From assembly GCA_004525355.1 (NCBI GenBank), contig SPCK01000040.1:1-10702 (forward strand): a stretch of DNA of 10,702 nucleotides, written 5' to 3'. Below, piece after piece: positions 1 through 7,478 of this stretch. Made by a program: the position numbers and the translations under genes. The first letter of the stretch is position 1. Every line of letters begins with the position of its first letter. The notes beneath the pieces are model-generated. The model saw only the letters and a program-made list of their open reading frames with translations. It did not search any database and had not been told where the DNA came from. The DNA is from Spirochaetales bacterium (GTDB lineage Bacteria > Spirochaetota > Spirochaetia > Treponematales > UBA12059).

Positions 1-1317
1 ATGACCCTCACCTTCAAACTGCGCAAGGCCAACTGGTCCGATGGGACCCCCATCACCGCCCAGACAGTGGTTGACAGTTGGGTCCGAACCCTTGACCCGG
101 CCACCGGCGCTGAATACGCCTTCATGGTCAACATGGTCGTCAAGGGCGCCGAAGACTACAACTCCGGCAAGGCCGGCAAGGAAGCCCTTGGCATCAAGGC
201 CGTCGACGAGCGGACCTTCCAGGTCGAACTCGTTGGTCCGATGGCCTACGCCGTGGACATGATGGCCCACTACGCGTTCGCCATTCTCCCCATGCACACC
301 ATCAACGCCAAGGGCGAAGACTGGATCAAGGCGGAGAATTTCGTATGCAATGGTCCGTTTATACTCTCAGAGTGGAAACCCCAGGAATCCCTGACCGTGG
401 TTGCCAATCCCAAGTACTGGGATGCCAAGAACGTCAAGCTTTCCAAGGTCACCTTCCTCCCCATCGAGGATGCCCTGACCGCATACAACAAGTACAAGGC
501 CGGCGAAGTTGACTGGTCCACTGGCGTACCGCTCGAGCTGATCGACGAGATCAAGCTCCGCCCGGACTACGAGGTAGCTCCCCAGGTTGCCACCTACTAC
601 TACATCTTCAACATGACCCGCAAACCTTTCGATGACGTCCGCGTCCGCAAGGCCATGACCATCTCCCTGAACATGCAGGAACTGGTCGACAAGGTAACCA
701 AGGGCGGCCAGCTGGCCACCTCTGCCATGGTCCCTGTCATGGCAGGCTATACTCCCGCCAAGGGCAACGCCTACAACCTCGAGGAAGCCAAGAAGCTTCT
801 CGCCGAGGCTGGCTATCCTGATGGCAAGGGTTTCCCCAAGATAACCCTGCTGTACAACACCAGCGAAGGCCACAAGAAGATCGCCGAGTGGGCTCAGGAG
901 AACTGGAAGCAGAATCTCGGCATCGAGATCGCCCTGACCAACCAGGAGTGGGGAACCTTCCTCGACACCCGCCAGAACTCCCATGACTTCCAGATCTGCC
1001 GCGCTGGCTGGGTCGGTGACTACCTCGATCCCAACACCTTCCTCGACATGTTCCTTACCGGCTCCGGCTTGAACGACGGTCTGTACAGCAACCCGCAGTA
1101 CGACGCGCTGGTTCGCCAGGCCGCCACCATGCCCGATGGCGCTGCCCGCATGGACACTCTCCGCCAGGCCGAGGAAATCCTCGTTACCCAGGATCAACAC
1201 ACCATCCCGTTCTACCACTACGTGGAACAGGACATGATCGACCTGTCCAAGTGGGACGGCTGGTATGCCAACCCGCTCGGCGCCCACAACGTGAAGTTCG
1301 TCGCTCCCAAGAAGTAA
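1..1317 (+). CDS. oppA: Oligopeptide ABC transporter substrate-binding protein OppA (5' end missing)
   Basis: This is the peptide-binding component of an Opp/Dpp-type ABC importer (SBP_bac_5 family). It acts in the periplasm or as a lipoprotein and delivers peptides to OppBC. The visible 438 codons begin inside the mature protein: the opening residues contain the family stretch NWSDGTPITA, which normally lies roughly 100 residues from the N-terminus, so the ATG at position 1 is an internal Met and the signal peptide lies outside the window. Family hallmarks include FVCNGPFILSEWKP, NPKYWDAKNVKL, the hinge region RKPFDDVRVRKAM, and GWVGDYLDP at about residues 336-344. The reading frame is intact to a TAA at 1315. 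Lysine codons are mostly AAG and codon use looks strongly biased, as expected for an abundant protein. It is followed by an attenuator-like terminator and then oppBCDF. The peptide-binding assignment is solid; the exact peptide length preference cannot be read. Confidence 0.93.
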   Translation: MTLTFKLRKANWSDGTPITAQTVVDSWVRTLDPATGAEYAFMVNMVVKGAEDYNSGKAGKEALGIKAVDERTFQVELVGPMAYAVDMMAHYAFAILPMHTINAKGEDWIKAENFVCNGPFILSEWKPQESLTVVANPKYWDAKNVKLSKVTFLPIEDALTAYNKYKAGEVDWSTGVPLELIDEIKLRPDYEVAPQVATYYYIFNMTRKPFDDVRVRKAMTISLNMQELVDKVTKGGQLATSAMVPVMAGYTPAKGNAYNLEEAKKLLAEAGYPDGKGFPKITLLYNTSEGHKKIAEWAQENWKQNLGIEIALTNQEWGTFLDTRQNSHDFQICRAGWVGDYLDPNTFLDMFLTGSGLNDGLYSNPQYDALVRQAATMPDGAARMDTLRQAEEILVTQDQHTIPFYHYVEQDMIDLSKWDGWYANPLGAHNVKFVAPKK

Positions 1318-1328
1318 GCACCAGGTCT

Positions 1329-1347
1329 CGTCAGGCCAAAGCTGACG
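1329..1347 (+). other. Small stem-loop after oppA, upstream of the terminator
   Basis: A perfect 6-bp stem, CGTCAG pairing with CTGACG around a 7-nt loop, starts 11 nt after the oppA stop codon and ends 2 nt before the terminator stem. No U-tract follows it directly. It could act with the terminator as a tandem 3' structure protecting oppA mRNA from exonucleases. That role is inferred; only the pairing is seen. Confidence 0.4.
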
Positions 1348-1349
1348 TC

Positions 1350-1378
1350 AAGGGCCGCCCGCACGGGCGGTCCTTTTT
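1350..1378 (+). terminator. Intrinsic terminator / attenuator between oppA and oppB
   Basis: An 11-bp stem (1350-1360 with 1365-1375, one G-U pair) closes a GCAC tetraloop and runs straight into a T-tract. The core CCGCCC/GGGCGG is perfect. This is a textbook rho-independent terminator. Because oppBCDF continues in the same direction, it probably acts as a partial terminator that keeps oppA mRNA more abundant than the permease mRNA, unless oppB has its own promoter. Confidence 0.85.
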
Positions 1379-1438
1379 ATTTGCTGAAACGTCATTTCAA
1401 AAAGCACCATACAAGCTAATTGGCAGTAGCGCTTTTTT

Positions 1439-1455
1439 TACAATGAGGATATACT
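1439..1455 (+). promoter_or_regulatory. Possible -10 elements of an internal promoter ahead of oppB
   Basis: The AT-rich stretch just after the oppA terminator contains TACAAT (1439-1444) and TATACT (1450-1455), both close to the -10 consensus. No convincing -35 box stands at 16-18 nt from either; TTGGCA at 1420-1425 is 13 and 24 nt away. An independent promoter for oppBCDF is plausible but poorly supported. Confidence 0.25.
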
Positions 1456-1498
1456 TTCACAACAAGCGCCGCCGACACCCCTTTGCCCTGCCGCTTTC

Positions 1499-1541
1499 GG
1501 GTATCGCGACGCACCGAACCCGATACCCTGCCTCGGGTTCG
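1499..1541 (+). promoter_or_regulatory. Structured oppB leader with two overlapping, competing hairpins
   Basis: Two perfect 8-bp inverted repeats overlap here. Hairpin A pairs GGGTATCG (1499-1506) with CGATACCC (1521-1528). Hairpin B pairs CGAACCCG (1515-1522) with CGGGTTCG (1534-1541). They share bases 1521-1522, and the left arm of B lies mostly in the loop of A, so they either exclude each other or form an H-type pseudoknot with a slightly shortened stem. The structure ends about 14 nt before the oppB ribosome binding site (GAGG, 1556-1559). No U-run follows either hairpin, so a translational or RNA-stability role fits better than termination. It matches no riboswitch class I recognise. 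Confidence 0.5.
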
Positions 1542-1564
1542 CACCCCATCCAAGCGAGGCTACG

Positions 1565-2494
1565 ATGTCAAGATTCATCGTCAGAAGATTTCTGAGCGTT
1601 ATCCCCACGTTGTTCATCATCGTGACGCTCAGTTTCTTTCTCATCCGGCTTGCTCCAGGCGGTCCGTTCTCACGCGAGAAGAAAGTTCCGCCAGAGATAC
1701 TTCAGAACTTGATGAAGAAGTATCACATGGACGAGCCGCTTCTGAACCAGTACTTCCGCTATGTCGGGAACGTACTGCAATTCGACCTCGGCCCTTCTTT
1801 CAAGTACAAGGACCAAACGGTCAACGAATTGATCGGTACGGCATTTCCCGTTTCCGCAACGCTGGGCTTCATGTCACTGGCAGTAGCCCTGATCCTCGGC
1901 GTTTCCGTCGGGATACTCTCTGCGCTTAAACAAAATAAATGGCCGGATTACCTGGCAATGTCGGTTGCCGTATTGGGTATATCGATACCGCTCTTCGTGA
2001 TCGGCCCGGTATTGATGCTTGTATTCGCGTTGGTCCTGAAATGGCTCCCGACATCCGGCTGGGTCAACAGCCGGGCTGGATGGGCGACCGTCATCCTGCC
2101 AGTAACAACGCTCATGTTCCCCTACTTCGCGTATATTGCCCGCCTCTCCAGAAGCTCCATCATCGAAGTGATCAGGTCGGACTACGTACGCACGGCCAAG
2201 GCCAAAGGGCTCAAGGATTCGGTCGTCATCGTAAAGCACGTTCTCAAGGGCGCCCTCCTGCCGGTGGTAACCTTCCTCGGGCCGGCCTTCAGCGGCATTG
2301 TGATCGGCTCCGTAGTAGTGGAGAGAATCTTCGTCATACCGGGGATAGCGAACATTTTCGTACAGGCCGCTTTCAACCGTGACTATACCCTGATCATGGG
2401 CGATCTTATCGTGTACTCCCTCATCCTCATCAGCGCGAACTTCATCGTGGACATCCTGTACGGCCTCCTCGATCCGCGCATCTCCTACAAGTAA
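1565..2494 (+). CDS. oppB: Oligopeptide ABC transporter permease OppB
   Basis: This is one of the two inner-membrane permease subunits of the peptide importer (BPD_transp_1 fold). The protein is 309 aa, close to the roughly 306 aa usual for OppB. It opens with MSRFIVRRFLSVIPTLFIIV, the typical OppB first membrane helix (residues 8-28), followed by the family N-terminal periplasmic motif LAPGGPF. Further hydrophobic helices lie at about 98-120, 131-160, 174-195, 235-255 and 278-300. The EAA loop that docks on the ATPases is at about 206-233 (DYVRTAKAKGLKDS ... ALLP). The C-terminus LYGLLDPRISY is the standard OppB ending. The ATG at 1565 follows GAGG by 5 nt. OppC starts 13 nt after the stop, so the two are very likely co-translated from one mRNA. 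Confidence 0.95.
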   Translation: MSRFIVRRFLSVIPTLFIIVTLSFFLIRLAPGGPFSREKKVPPEILQNLMKKYHMDEPLLNQYFRYVGNVLQFDLGPSFKYKDQTVNELIGTAFPVSATLGFMSLAVALILGVSVGILSALKQNKWPDYLAMSVAVLGISIPLFVIGPVLMLVFALVLKWLPTSGWVNSRAGWATVILPVTTLMFPYFAYIARLSRSSIIEVIRSDYVRTAKAKGLKDSVVIVKHVLKGALLPVVTFLGPAFSGIVIGSVVVERIFVIPGIANIFVQAAFNRDYTLIMGDLIVYSLILISANFIVDILYGLLDPRISYK

Positions 2495-2507
2495 GGAGCG
2501 TACCAGA

Positions 2508-3617
2508 ATGCCGGTACTCAACAAGAAAAACGATAACGCCGTCAACGAGTTCAACCAGTACGTCAAACCGGTTTCGTTGTGGGCGGATGCGTGGAAACGA
2601 CTGCGGCGCAACCAGATGGCCGTGATCGGCATGTGGGTGGTAGGTATCTACCTGCTGATCACTTTCGGCGCGGGCATACTGCCTTTCTACAGTTACACCG
2701 ACCAGGAACTCCTGCATGCCAACCTGCCTCCTTCCTTCAGGCCGTCTGGCGTGGTCGCGCTGGAAAAACTGGAAACGCGTCAGGTAGAACTCGTGGACGC
2801 ACTGGCCAATACAGGACGCGAAGACCTCAAGCGCGATCTTGACCGTGTAACCGCCGAGATCGCCCAAGTCAAGTTGGAAGTCAACACCAATCCCATCCAT
2901 AAACGCGTATATATCATGGGAACCGATTACCTTGGACGCGACATGCTGGCGCGAACGATCTACGGCGGGCAGATATCGCTGATGATCGGTATCGTGGGCA
3001 CGGTGACCGCCGGCTTGATCGGCATCCTCCTGGGCGCATTGGGCGGGTATCTGGGAGGCTGGGTTGACAACCTGATCGGCCGCTTTGTGGATATCATGTA
3101 CAGCCTGCCATACATGCTGGTAGTGATCATCATCATGTCCATGATCAAGGACTCGACCAACGCGACGGTTCTCGGGCTCCCGATCAATATCATCATCCTC
3201 TTCTTCGCCATCGCATTGGTATCATGGCTGACCATGTCCCGCGTCGTACGCGGTCAGATTATCAGCCTGAAGAACTCCGAGTTCGTAGAGGCGGCCAGGT
3301 CGATGGGCGCGGGTTCAGGCCGAATAATCTTCCGTCACCTGCTTCCCAACACGATGGGCATCATCATCGTATACTCTTCACTGTCATTCCCCAGCTTCAT
3401 CATGAACGAGAGCTTCCTGTCGTTCCTAGGCTTGGGCGTTTCCGCGCCCTACGCGTCCTGGGGCACCTTGGTGGCCGAAGGCGTACAGGGCATGCAACTC
3501 TACCCGTGGCGTCTGCTGGTCCCGGCATTGTCGATGACCATCTTCCTGTTCGCGATGAACTTCCTCGGCGACGGCCTGCGCGATGCCCTCGATCCGCAGA
3601 GCAAGAACCGCACTTAA
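2508..3617 (+). CDS. oppC: Oligopeptide ABC transporter permease OppC with a coiled-coil insert
   Basis: This is the second permease subunit, pairing with OppB. It has 369 aa, against about 300 for typical OppC. The usual parts are present: an N-terminal cytoplasmic tail with WADAWKRLRRNQMAVIG leading into helix 1 (about 38-59), the GTDYLGRDMLAR motif (138-149), helices at about 155-180, 200-213, 226-245, 283-300 and 337-353, and the EAA loop EAARSMGAGSGRIIFRHLLP (261-280). The end GLRDALDPQ is also canonical. The extra length sits between helix 1 and GTDYLGRD: residues about 84-126 are charged, Leu/Val-rich and heptad-like (VALEKLETRQVELVDALA, then DLKRDLDRVTAEIAQVKLEV), which predicts a helical hairpin or coiled coil on the periplasmic side. 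AGGAG (2494-2498) overlaps the oppB stop and sits 9 nt before the ATG. Confidence 0.94.
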   Translation: MPVLNKKNDNAVNEFNQYVKPVSLWADAWKRLRRNQMAVIGMWVVGIYLLITFGAGILPFYSYTDQELLHANLPPSFRPSGVVALEKLETRQVELVDALANTGREDLKRDLDRVTAEIAQVKLEVNTNPIHKRVYIMGTDYLGRDMLARTIYGGQISLMIGIVGTVTAGLIGILLGALGGYLGGWVDNLIGRFVDIMYSLPYMLVVIIIMSMIKDSTNATVLGLPINIIILFFAIALVSWLTMSRVVRGQIISLKNSEFVEAARSMGAGSGRIIFRHLLPNTMGIIIVYSSLSFPSFIMNESFLSFLGLGVSAPYASWGTLVAEGVQGMQLYPWRLLVPALSMTIFLFAMNFLGDGLRDALDPQSKNRT

Positions 3618-3635
3618 GTCTAAGGAGACCGTCGA

Positions 3636-4619
3636 ATGACCGATGACGTCATACTCCAGGTCAAGGACCTGAAGACCTATTTCAAGCTGGACGAGGGGCT
3701 CCTGAAGGCTGTTGACGGCGTGAGCTTCAACCTTCGAAAAGGTGAGACCCTTGGCATCGTGGGCGAGTCCGGTTCCGGCAAGAGCGTAACCAATCTTGCC
3801 ATCATGAGACTGATACCCTCTCCCCCCGGCCGTATCGCCGGCGGCGAGGTGCTTTTCAAAGGCAAGGACATCCTTGCCATGTCCGACAACGAGATTCGCG
3901 AGCTGCGCGGCAACAAGATCTCCATGATCTTCCAGGACCCCATGACCAGCCTCAACCCCTTCCTCAGGATCAGTACCCAGATGATTGAGACCATCGTGCT
4001 CCATCAGGGACTGGACAAGAAGGCAGCGAAGGTTAAGGCCATCGATATGCTCAAGCTTGCTGGTATTCCCGCACCCGAGAAGCGTATCGACCAGTACCCG
4101 CACCAGTTTTCCGGCGGCATGCGCCAGCGCGTCATGATCGCTATGGCGCTGTCGTGCAACCCGGAGATCCTGATTGCCGACGAGCCGACTACCGCCCTGG
4201 ACGTCACCATCCAGGCGCAGATTCTGGACCTGATCAACGAGCTTTCGGAACGTCTTGGCACGGCCGTCATCCTGATCACCCACTCTCTGGGCGTGGTAGC
4301 CGGCATGTGCGACCATATCTGCGTCATGTACGCCGGGCGTATAGTGGAACGTGGAAACGCGGACGAGATATTCGCAGATCCCAAACATCCCTATACCATT
4401 GGCCTGATCAAGAGTGTCCCGCGCCTGGACCGGACAAACAAACAGCGGCTGTACTCCATACCCGGCCAACCGCCCAACGTAATAAACTTGCCCGAGTGCT
4501 GTCCGTTCTTCCCTCGCTGCGACCGCGCCATGGACATTTGCAAGAGCAAATACCCCCCTGCCGTGGATATCGGAAGCGAAAGAAGCGTCGCCTGCTGGCT
4601 ATACGGGGAGGGGAAGTAA
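3636..4619 (+). CDS. oppD: Oligopeptide ABC transporter ATP-binding protein OppD
   Basis: This is a cytoplasmic ATPase subunit that powers peptide import together with OppF. It has 327 aa, within the normal range. All nucleotide-binding elements are intact: Walker A GESGSGKS (43-50), Q-loop Gln100 in FQDPMTSLNP, signature FSGGM (158-162), Walker B ILIADEP with catalytic Glu183, D-loop ALD, and switch His216. The C-terminal oligopeptide-transporter domain follows (HPYTIGLIKSVPRLD) and contains Cys288, 289, 295, 302 and 320. Cys289-X5-Cys295-X6-Cys302-X17-Cys320 is the four-cysteine pattern that binds an iron-sulfur cluster in characterised OppD/DppD proteins; binding here is inferred. The AAGGAG at 3622-3627 sits 8 nt before the ATG. 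The stop TAA directly abuts the oppF ATG, so translational coupling is likely. Confidence 0.96.
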   Translation: MTDDVILQVKDLKTYFKLDEGLLKAVDGVSFNLRKGETLGIVGESGSGKSVTNLAIMRLIPSPPGRIAGGEVLFKGKDILAMSDNEIRELRGNKISMIFQDPMTSLNPFLRISTQMIETIVLHQGLDKKAAKVKAIDMLKLAGIPAPEKRIDQYPHQFSGGMRQRVMIAMALSCNPEILIADEPTTALDVTIQAQILDLINELSERLGTAVILITHSLGVVAGMCDHICVMYAGRIVERGNADEIFADPKHPYTIGLIKSVPRLDRTNKQRLYSIPGQPPNVINLPECCPFFPRCDRAMDICKSKYPPAVDIGSERSVACWLYGEGK

Positions 4620-5627
4620 ATGGAGAACAACGAAAACCTGCTAGAAGTGCGCGGGCTGAAAATGCACTTCCCCTTCCATTCCGGCTCGCTCCTGAACCGC
4701 AAGAAGGGCTATATCTATGCCGTTGACGGCGTAGACATCAGCATCAAGAAGGGCGAAACGCTCGGGCTCGTGGGTGAATCGGGTTGCGGCAAATCAACAA
4801 CCCTGCGCGCCGTTGCCCAGCTGCACAAGCCGACCGCGGGTAGCGTCATGCTCAAGGACAAAAACCTGGTTACCCTGCCGTCCAATGAGCTCATGTCGGC
4901 TCGCAAGGATATGCAGATCGTCTTCCAGGATCCCTATGCGTCACTCAATCCGCGCATGACGACCCGCGATATCATCTCTGAACCCCTGCGCATCTTCAAC
5001 AAGGCTGGTCTGCTCACCATGACCAAGACCGAGATCGACGAGCGCGTAGAACAGCTTCTGGAACGCGTTGGACTGTCGCGGTTTTTCAAGAATCGCTATC
5101 CGCACGAGTTTTCCGGCGGCCAACGCCAGCGTATCGGCATAGCCCGCGCCTTGGCGCTCAAGCCCGACCTCATGCTCTGCGACGAGCCCGTATCCGCGCT
5201 GGACGTATCCATCCAGTCGCAGATATTGAACCTCTTCAAAGACCTTCAGGAGGAATTCGGGCTGACCTACATGTTCATAGCCCATGACTTGGCGGTTATC
5301 CAGTACATTTCCAATCGCATCGCGGTCATGTACCTGGGCGTCATCGTCGAAATCTCCGACTCCGCGGAGCTATACAAGAAGCCCCTGCACCCCTATACCC
5401 AGGCCTTGTTGTCCGCGGCTCCCATCCCCGATCCCGCCGTAGAGCGAAAGCGCCAACGCATCATCCTGACCGGGGACGTACCGTCACCGGACAAGGTACG
5501 GACCGGTTGCTATTTTTCCGATCGTTGCCAGCACCGCATGGACAAATGCAACGACAGCATCCCCACGCTCAAGGATGCCGGTCCTGGCCATCAGGTAGCC
5601 TGCTTCCTGTACAACGATCCTGACTGA
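4620..5627 (+). CDS. oppF: Oligopeptide ABC transporter ATP-binding protein OppF
   Basis: This is the second ATPase subunit, forming the heterodimer with OppD. The 335 aa match OppF length. The N-terminus is OppF-like, with LEVRGLKMHFPF and then an insertion before YAVDGVDI. Walker A is GESGCGKST (52-60), the Q-loop Gln103 lies in FQDPYASLNPRM, the signature is FSGGQ (164-168), Walker B ends CDEP with Glu189, and the switch His is 222. The C-terminal extension carries Cys297-X5-Cys303-X6-Cys310-X17-Cys328, the same spacing as in OppD. Its ribosome binding site is a G-rich run (GGGGAGGGG, 4605-4613) inside the last codons of oppD, with no bases between the oppD stop and this ATG. It ends the operon; a strong terminator follows. 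Confidence 0.96.
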   Translation: MENNENLLEVRGLKMHFPFHSGSLLNRKKGYIYAVDGVDISIKKGETLGLVGESGCGKSTTLRAVAQLHKPTAGSVMLKDKNLVTLPSNELMSARKDMQIVFQDPYASLNPRMTTRDIISEPLRIFNKAGLLTMTKTEIDERVEQLLERVGLSRFFKNRYPHEFSGGQRQRIGIARALALKPDLMLCDEPVSALDVSIQSQILNLFKDLQEEFGLTYMFIAHDLAVIQYISNRIAVMYLGVIVEISDSAELYKKPLHPYTQALLSAAPIPDPAVERKRQRIILTGDVPSPDKVRTGCYFSDRCQHRMDKCNDSIPTLKDAGPGHQVACFLYNDPD

Positions 5628-5648
5628 CCGGGATACCTGCTCACCCAG

Positions 5649-5679
5649 AACCGCTCCGGAATTTCCGGGGCGGTTTTTT
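5649..5679 (+). terminator. Intrinsic terminator at the end of the opp operon
   Basis: A 12-bp stem (5649-5660 with 5664-5675, one G-U pair) around a 3-nt loop is followed by a run of T to 5679. It begins 21 nt after the oppF stop and clearly closes the operon, separating it transcriptionally from the downstream chemoreceptor-like gene. Confidence 0.88.
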
Positions 5680-5833
5680 CCAAAGACTCCTGGAATCCAG
5701 GAAGTCCGCTATATCAATAGGAAAAGCGCAGGAAAAGTATCAGCAAGCCTGTTTTTGTGCAATAATTAACTTGATAGTCATAAATACGCGAGTGCGAGCG
5801 TATACCCGTCAGTTACATCGAACTCCGAATAAT

Positions 5834-5838
5834 GGAGG
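5834..5838 (+). promoter_or_regulatory. Ribosome binding site that decides the start of the chemoreceptor-like gene
   Basis: GGAGG is the only strong Shine-Dalgarno match here. It lies inside the first possible ATG reading (5832) and 2 nt before the second (5841), but 8 nt before the third ATG at 5847. The start is therefore placed at 5847, five codons inside the longest open frame. Confidence 0.65.
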
Positions 5839-5846
5839 CAATGGTG

Positions 5847-7478
5847 ATGGAATCGAATCGAGACAGCAATCTTACCCTTGATCAAATCGCGCACAGCTCG
5901 CAGATATTCAAGGAACTGCATCGGGACCTGTCCGACCATCTTTGGTCCCTGACCATGGAATCAGGGCTGACCGCGGATTTCTTCCAGGAAACCCTGAACT
6001 CAAGTTCAGCCAATCTGGAGGCGACGCGCTCCATTGACCGAGAACTCGGCGCGCTCCGGGCGAGTTCGGTAAATATTTCAGCGTCGGCAACGAAGGCTGG
6101 CACCAGGCTGACCGAGGCCGACGAGTCATCCCGTGCATCCCTTGGAGCGATAGAGTCGGGTGGCAAGGCATTGCAGCGGATGGACGAACGTTTCAGCGGC
6201 TTCATGTCGATGTTCAAGCGATTGTCCGAGGCGGTAGACAAGATAGACGGTACGCTCAAGGCGATCGAGGAAATCTCGGACCTGACCAACCTCCTCTCCC
6301 TCAACGCCGCGATAGAAGCTGCTCGGGCAGGCATACACGGCAAGGGGTTCAAGGTAGTCGCCAACGAGGTCAAGAACCTCGCTGAAAAAAGCAAGAATCT
6401 GACCGACGCGGCATCCCACCTGCTCAAGGAACTTCGTTCGGGTATGAATGACGCGACGAGTGGGCTCAAAGCGATTGAAGAGGGCAAGAACGAGCTGGCT
6501 CAGCGCATGGATAAATCCCGTAGCGAGCAGGAACGAAGTACGGGTTCAATGTCGGATGCGGCAGGAGACATGAAGGATATCAGCGAATCCCTGCTGACCC
6601 AGACGCGAAGCGCCGAACACATCGCGCTATCGATGTCCAAGCTGACCGAAGCGGTCAACCTCCTCACCGAGAGCTCGGAATTGATAAAGGGAAACCTCGA
6701 TCGCCAGAAGATTTCCTCAATCGAGATCCTGAAATCGTCCAGAAAGCTCAAGCTTGCAATCAACGACTTGAACCATTCGATTGTCCAACTGGATGAGAAG
6801 GAAACCGCGACCGAGACAGTACCAATCGGACACGACGTGACCTACCCGCCATGGGTATACATCGGCGAAGGGCATTCGGCCGGGATCACTATCGAGCTGG
6901 CCCGCCGATTCATGCAACAGGCCGGCATGTCGCCGGAGTTCAAGCCGAGCCAGTTCGCCAACGCTCTGGATGACCTATTCTCCGGTTCGATACGGATCCT
7001 CGCGAACGTCGGCTGGCCGAACGCGTTCTTCTCCGACAAGCCGGTTATTCCCACAATTCCCTTTGCAAAATTCAAGCCGACCATCTTCGCCTATGAGTCT
7101 CAAAAGGCTACCCTGCGAAGCATGTCCGACCTCAAGGGTGTTCGCGTTGCGGCACAGAAAGGATCATATGTCTTCGACTGCCTGCTGGGATCCGGCTGCG
7201 AGCCCATCGTTATCAACAACGATCTCGAGGCCTTTGCTGCAGTAATCTGGCAGAGGGCTGATTGCGCCATCACCGAGCGGCTCGTTGGAGCCTATCTCTC
7301 GGAAAACTATTTTTCGGGAAAACTCGTATCCTGCTTCGAAACCGGCACCGAAATGAGCGTGGTATTCCTCCTCCGTGAAAACGACGTCGAACTACGGGAT
7401 ACCATGAACGCGTGGATCCAGACACCGGAAACGGCCTCTTTCGTCGAACAAATGGTCAGGCAGCGTCGCGAGCGATAA
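5847..7478 (+). CDS. Soluble methyl-accepting chemotaxis-type protein with C-terminal solute-binding-protein domain
   Basis: A predicted cytoplasmic signalling protein of 543 aa (548 from the alternative ATG at 5832). No signal peptide, transmembrane helix or HAMP domain is visible. Residues about 45-295 form a long alpha-helical region with the conserved chemoreceptor hairpin tip at about 141-185: [16 protein letters not shown], then [18 protein letters not shown]. This is the part that binds CheA and CheW in known receptors. After a helical linker, residues about 323-540 resemble a family-3 solute-binding protein (SBP_bac_3): YPPW at 333-336, a [15 protein letters not shown] helix, [25 protein letters not shown], and [10 protein letters not shown] near 470-479. 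The Arg of the usual T-x-E-R ligand motif is absent; GWPN (389-392) stands in that region. The binding domain has four Cys (445, 451, 473, 496), which suits a reducing compartment. No CheR-tethering pentapeptide ends the protein. The gene stands alone between two terminators. Signalling domain sure; ligand unknown. Confidence 0.88.
   Translation: MESNRDSNLTLDQIAHSSQIFKELHRDLSDHLWSLTMESGLTADFFQETLNSSSANLEATRSIDRELGALRASSVNISASATKAGTRLTEADESSRASLGAIESGGKALQRMDERFSGFMSMFKRLSEAVDKIDGTLKAIEEISDLTNLLSLNAAIEAARAGIHGKGFKVVANEVKNLAEKSKNLTDAASHLLKELRSGMNDATSGLKAIEEGKNELAQRMDKSRSEQERSTGSMSDAAGDMKDISESLLTQTRSAEHIALSMSKLTEAVNLLTESSELIKGNLDRQKISSIEILKSSRKLKLAINDLNHSIVQLDEKETATETVPIGHDVTYPPWVYIGEGHSAGITIELARRFMQQAGMSPEFKPSQFANALDDLFSGSIRILANVGWPNAFFSDKPVIPTIPFAKFKPTIFAYESQKATLRSMSDLKGVRVAAQKGSYVFDCLLGSGCEPIVINNDLEAFAAVIWQRADCAITERLVGAYLSENYFSGKLVSCFETGTEMSVVFLLRENDVELRDTMNAWIQTPETASFVEQMVRQRRER

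Noticed and set aside
367..1287. 306-codon open frame on the minus strand opposite oppA
   Set aside because: It is fully antisense to a well-conserved gene, has no recognisable domain, and arises from the GC-rich biased codons of oppA.
1420..1436. Possible sigma-54 promoter (TTGGCA followed by GC)
   Set aside because: The GG and GC elements are about 9 bp apart instead of the required 12, so the match fails.
1251..1595. 114-codon plus-strand open frame spanning the oppA end and the leader
   Set aside because: It overlaps oppA and oppB out of frame, crosses a strong terminator, and has no conserved features.
1874..2632. 252-codon minus-strand open frame opposite oppB and the start of oppC
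   Set aside because: The translation is rich in charged and aromatic residues with no domain pattern, and both sense genes are unmistakable.
3426..4469. 347-codon open frame on the minus strand opposite oppC and oppD
   Set aside because: It crosses two conserved genes, its translation has no known motif, and it explains nothing the sense genes do not.
5771..5806. Possible flagellar sigma-28 or sigma-70 promoter before the chemoreceptor-like gene
   Set aside because: TAAA at 5781 lacks a proper GCCGATAA partner at the right distance, and TTGATA at 5771 has no -10 box 16-18 bp downstream. The region is AT-rich and probably holds the promoter, but no element is convincing.
5832..5846. Chemoreceptor-like gene starting at the first ATG (5832)
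   Set aside because: The GGAGG ribosome site lies within or too close to the first two ATGs; only the ATG at 5847 has normal spacing.
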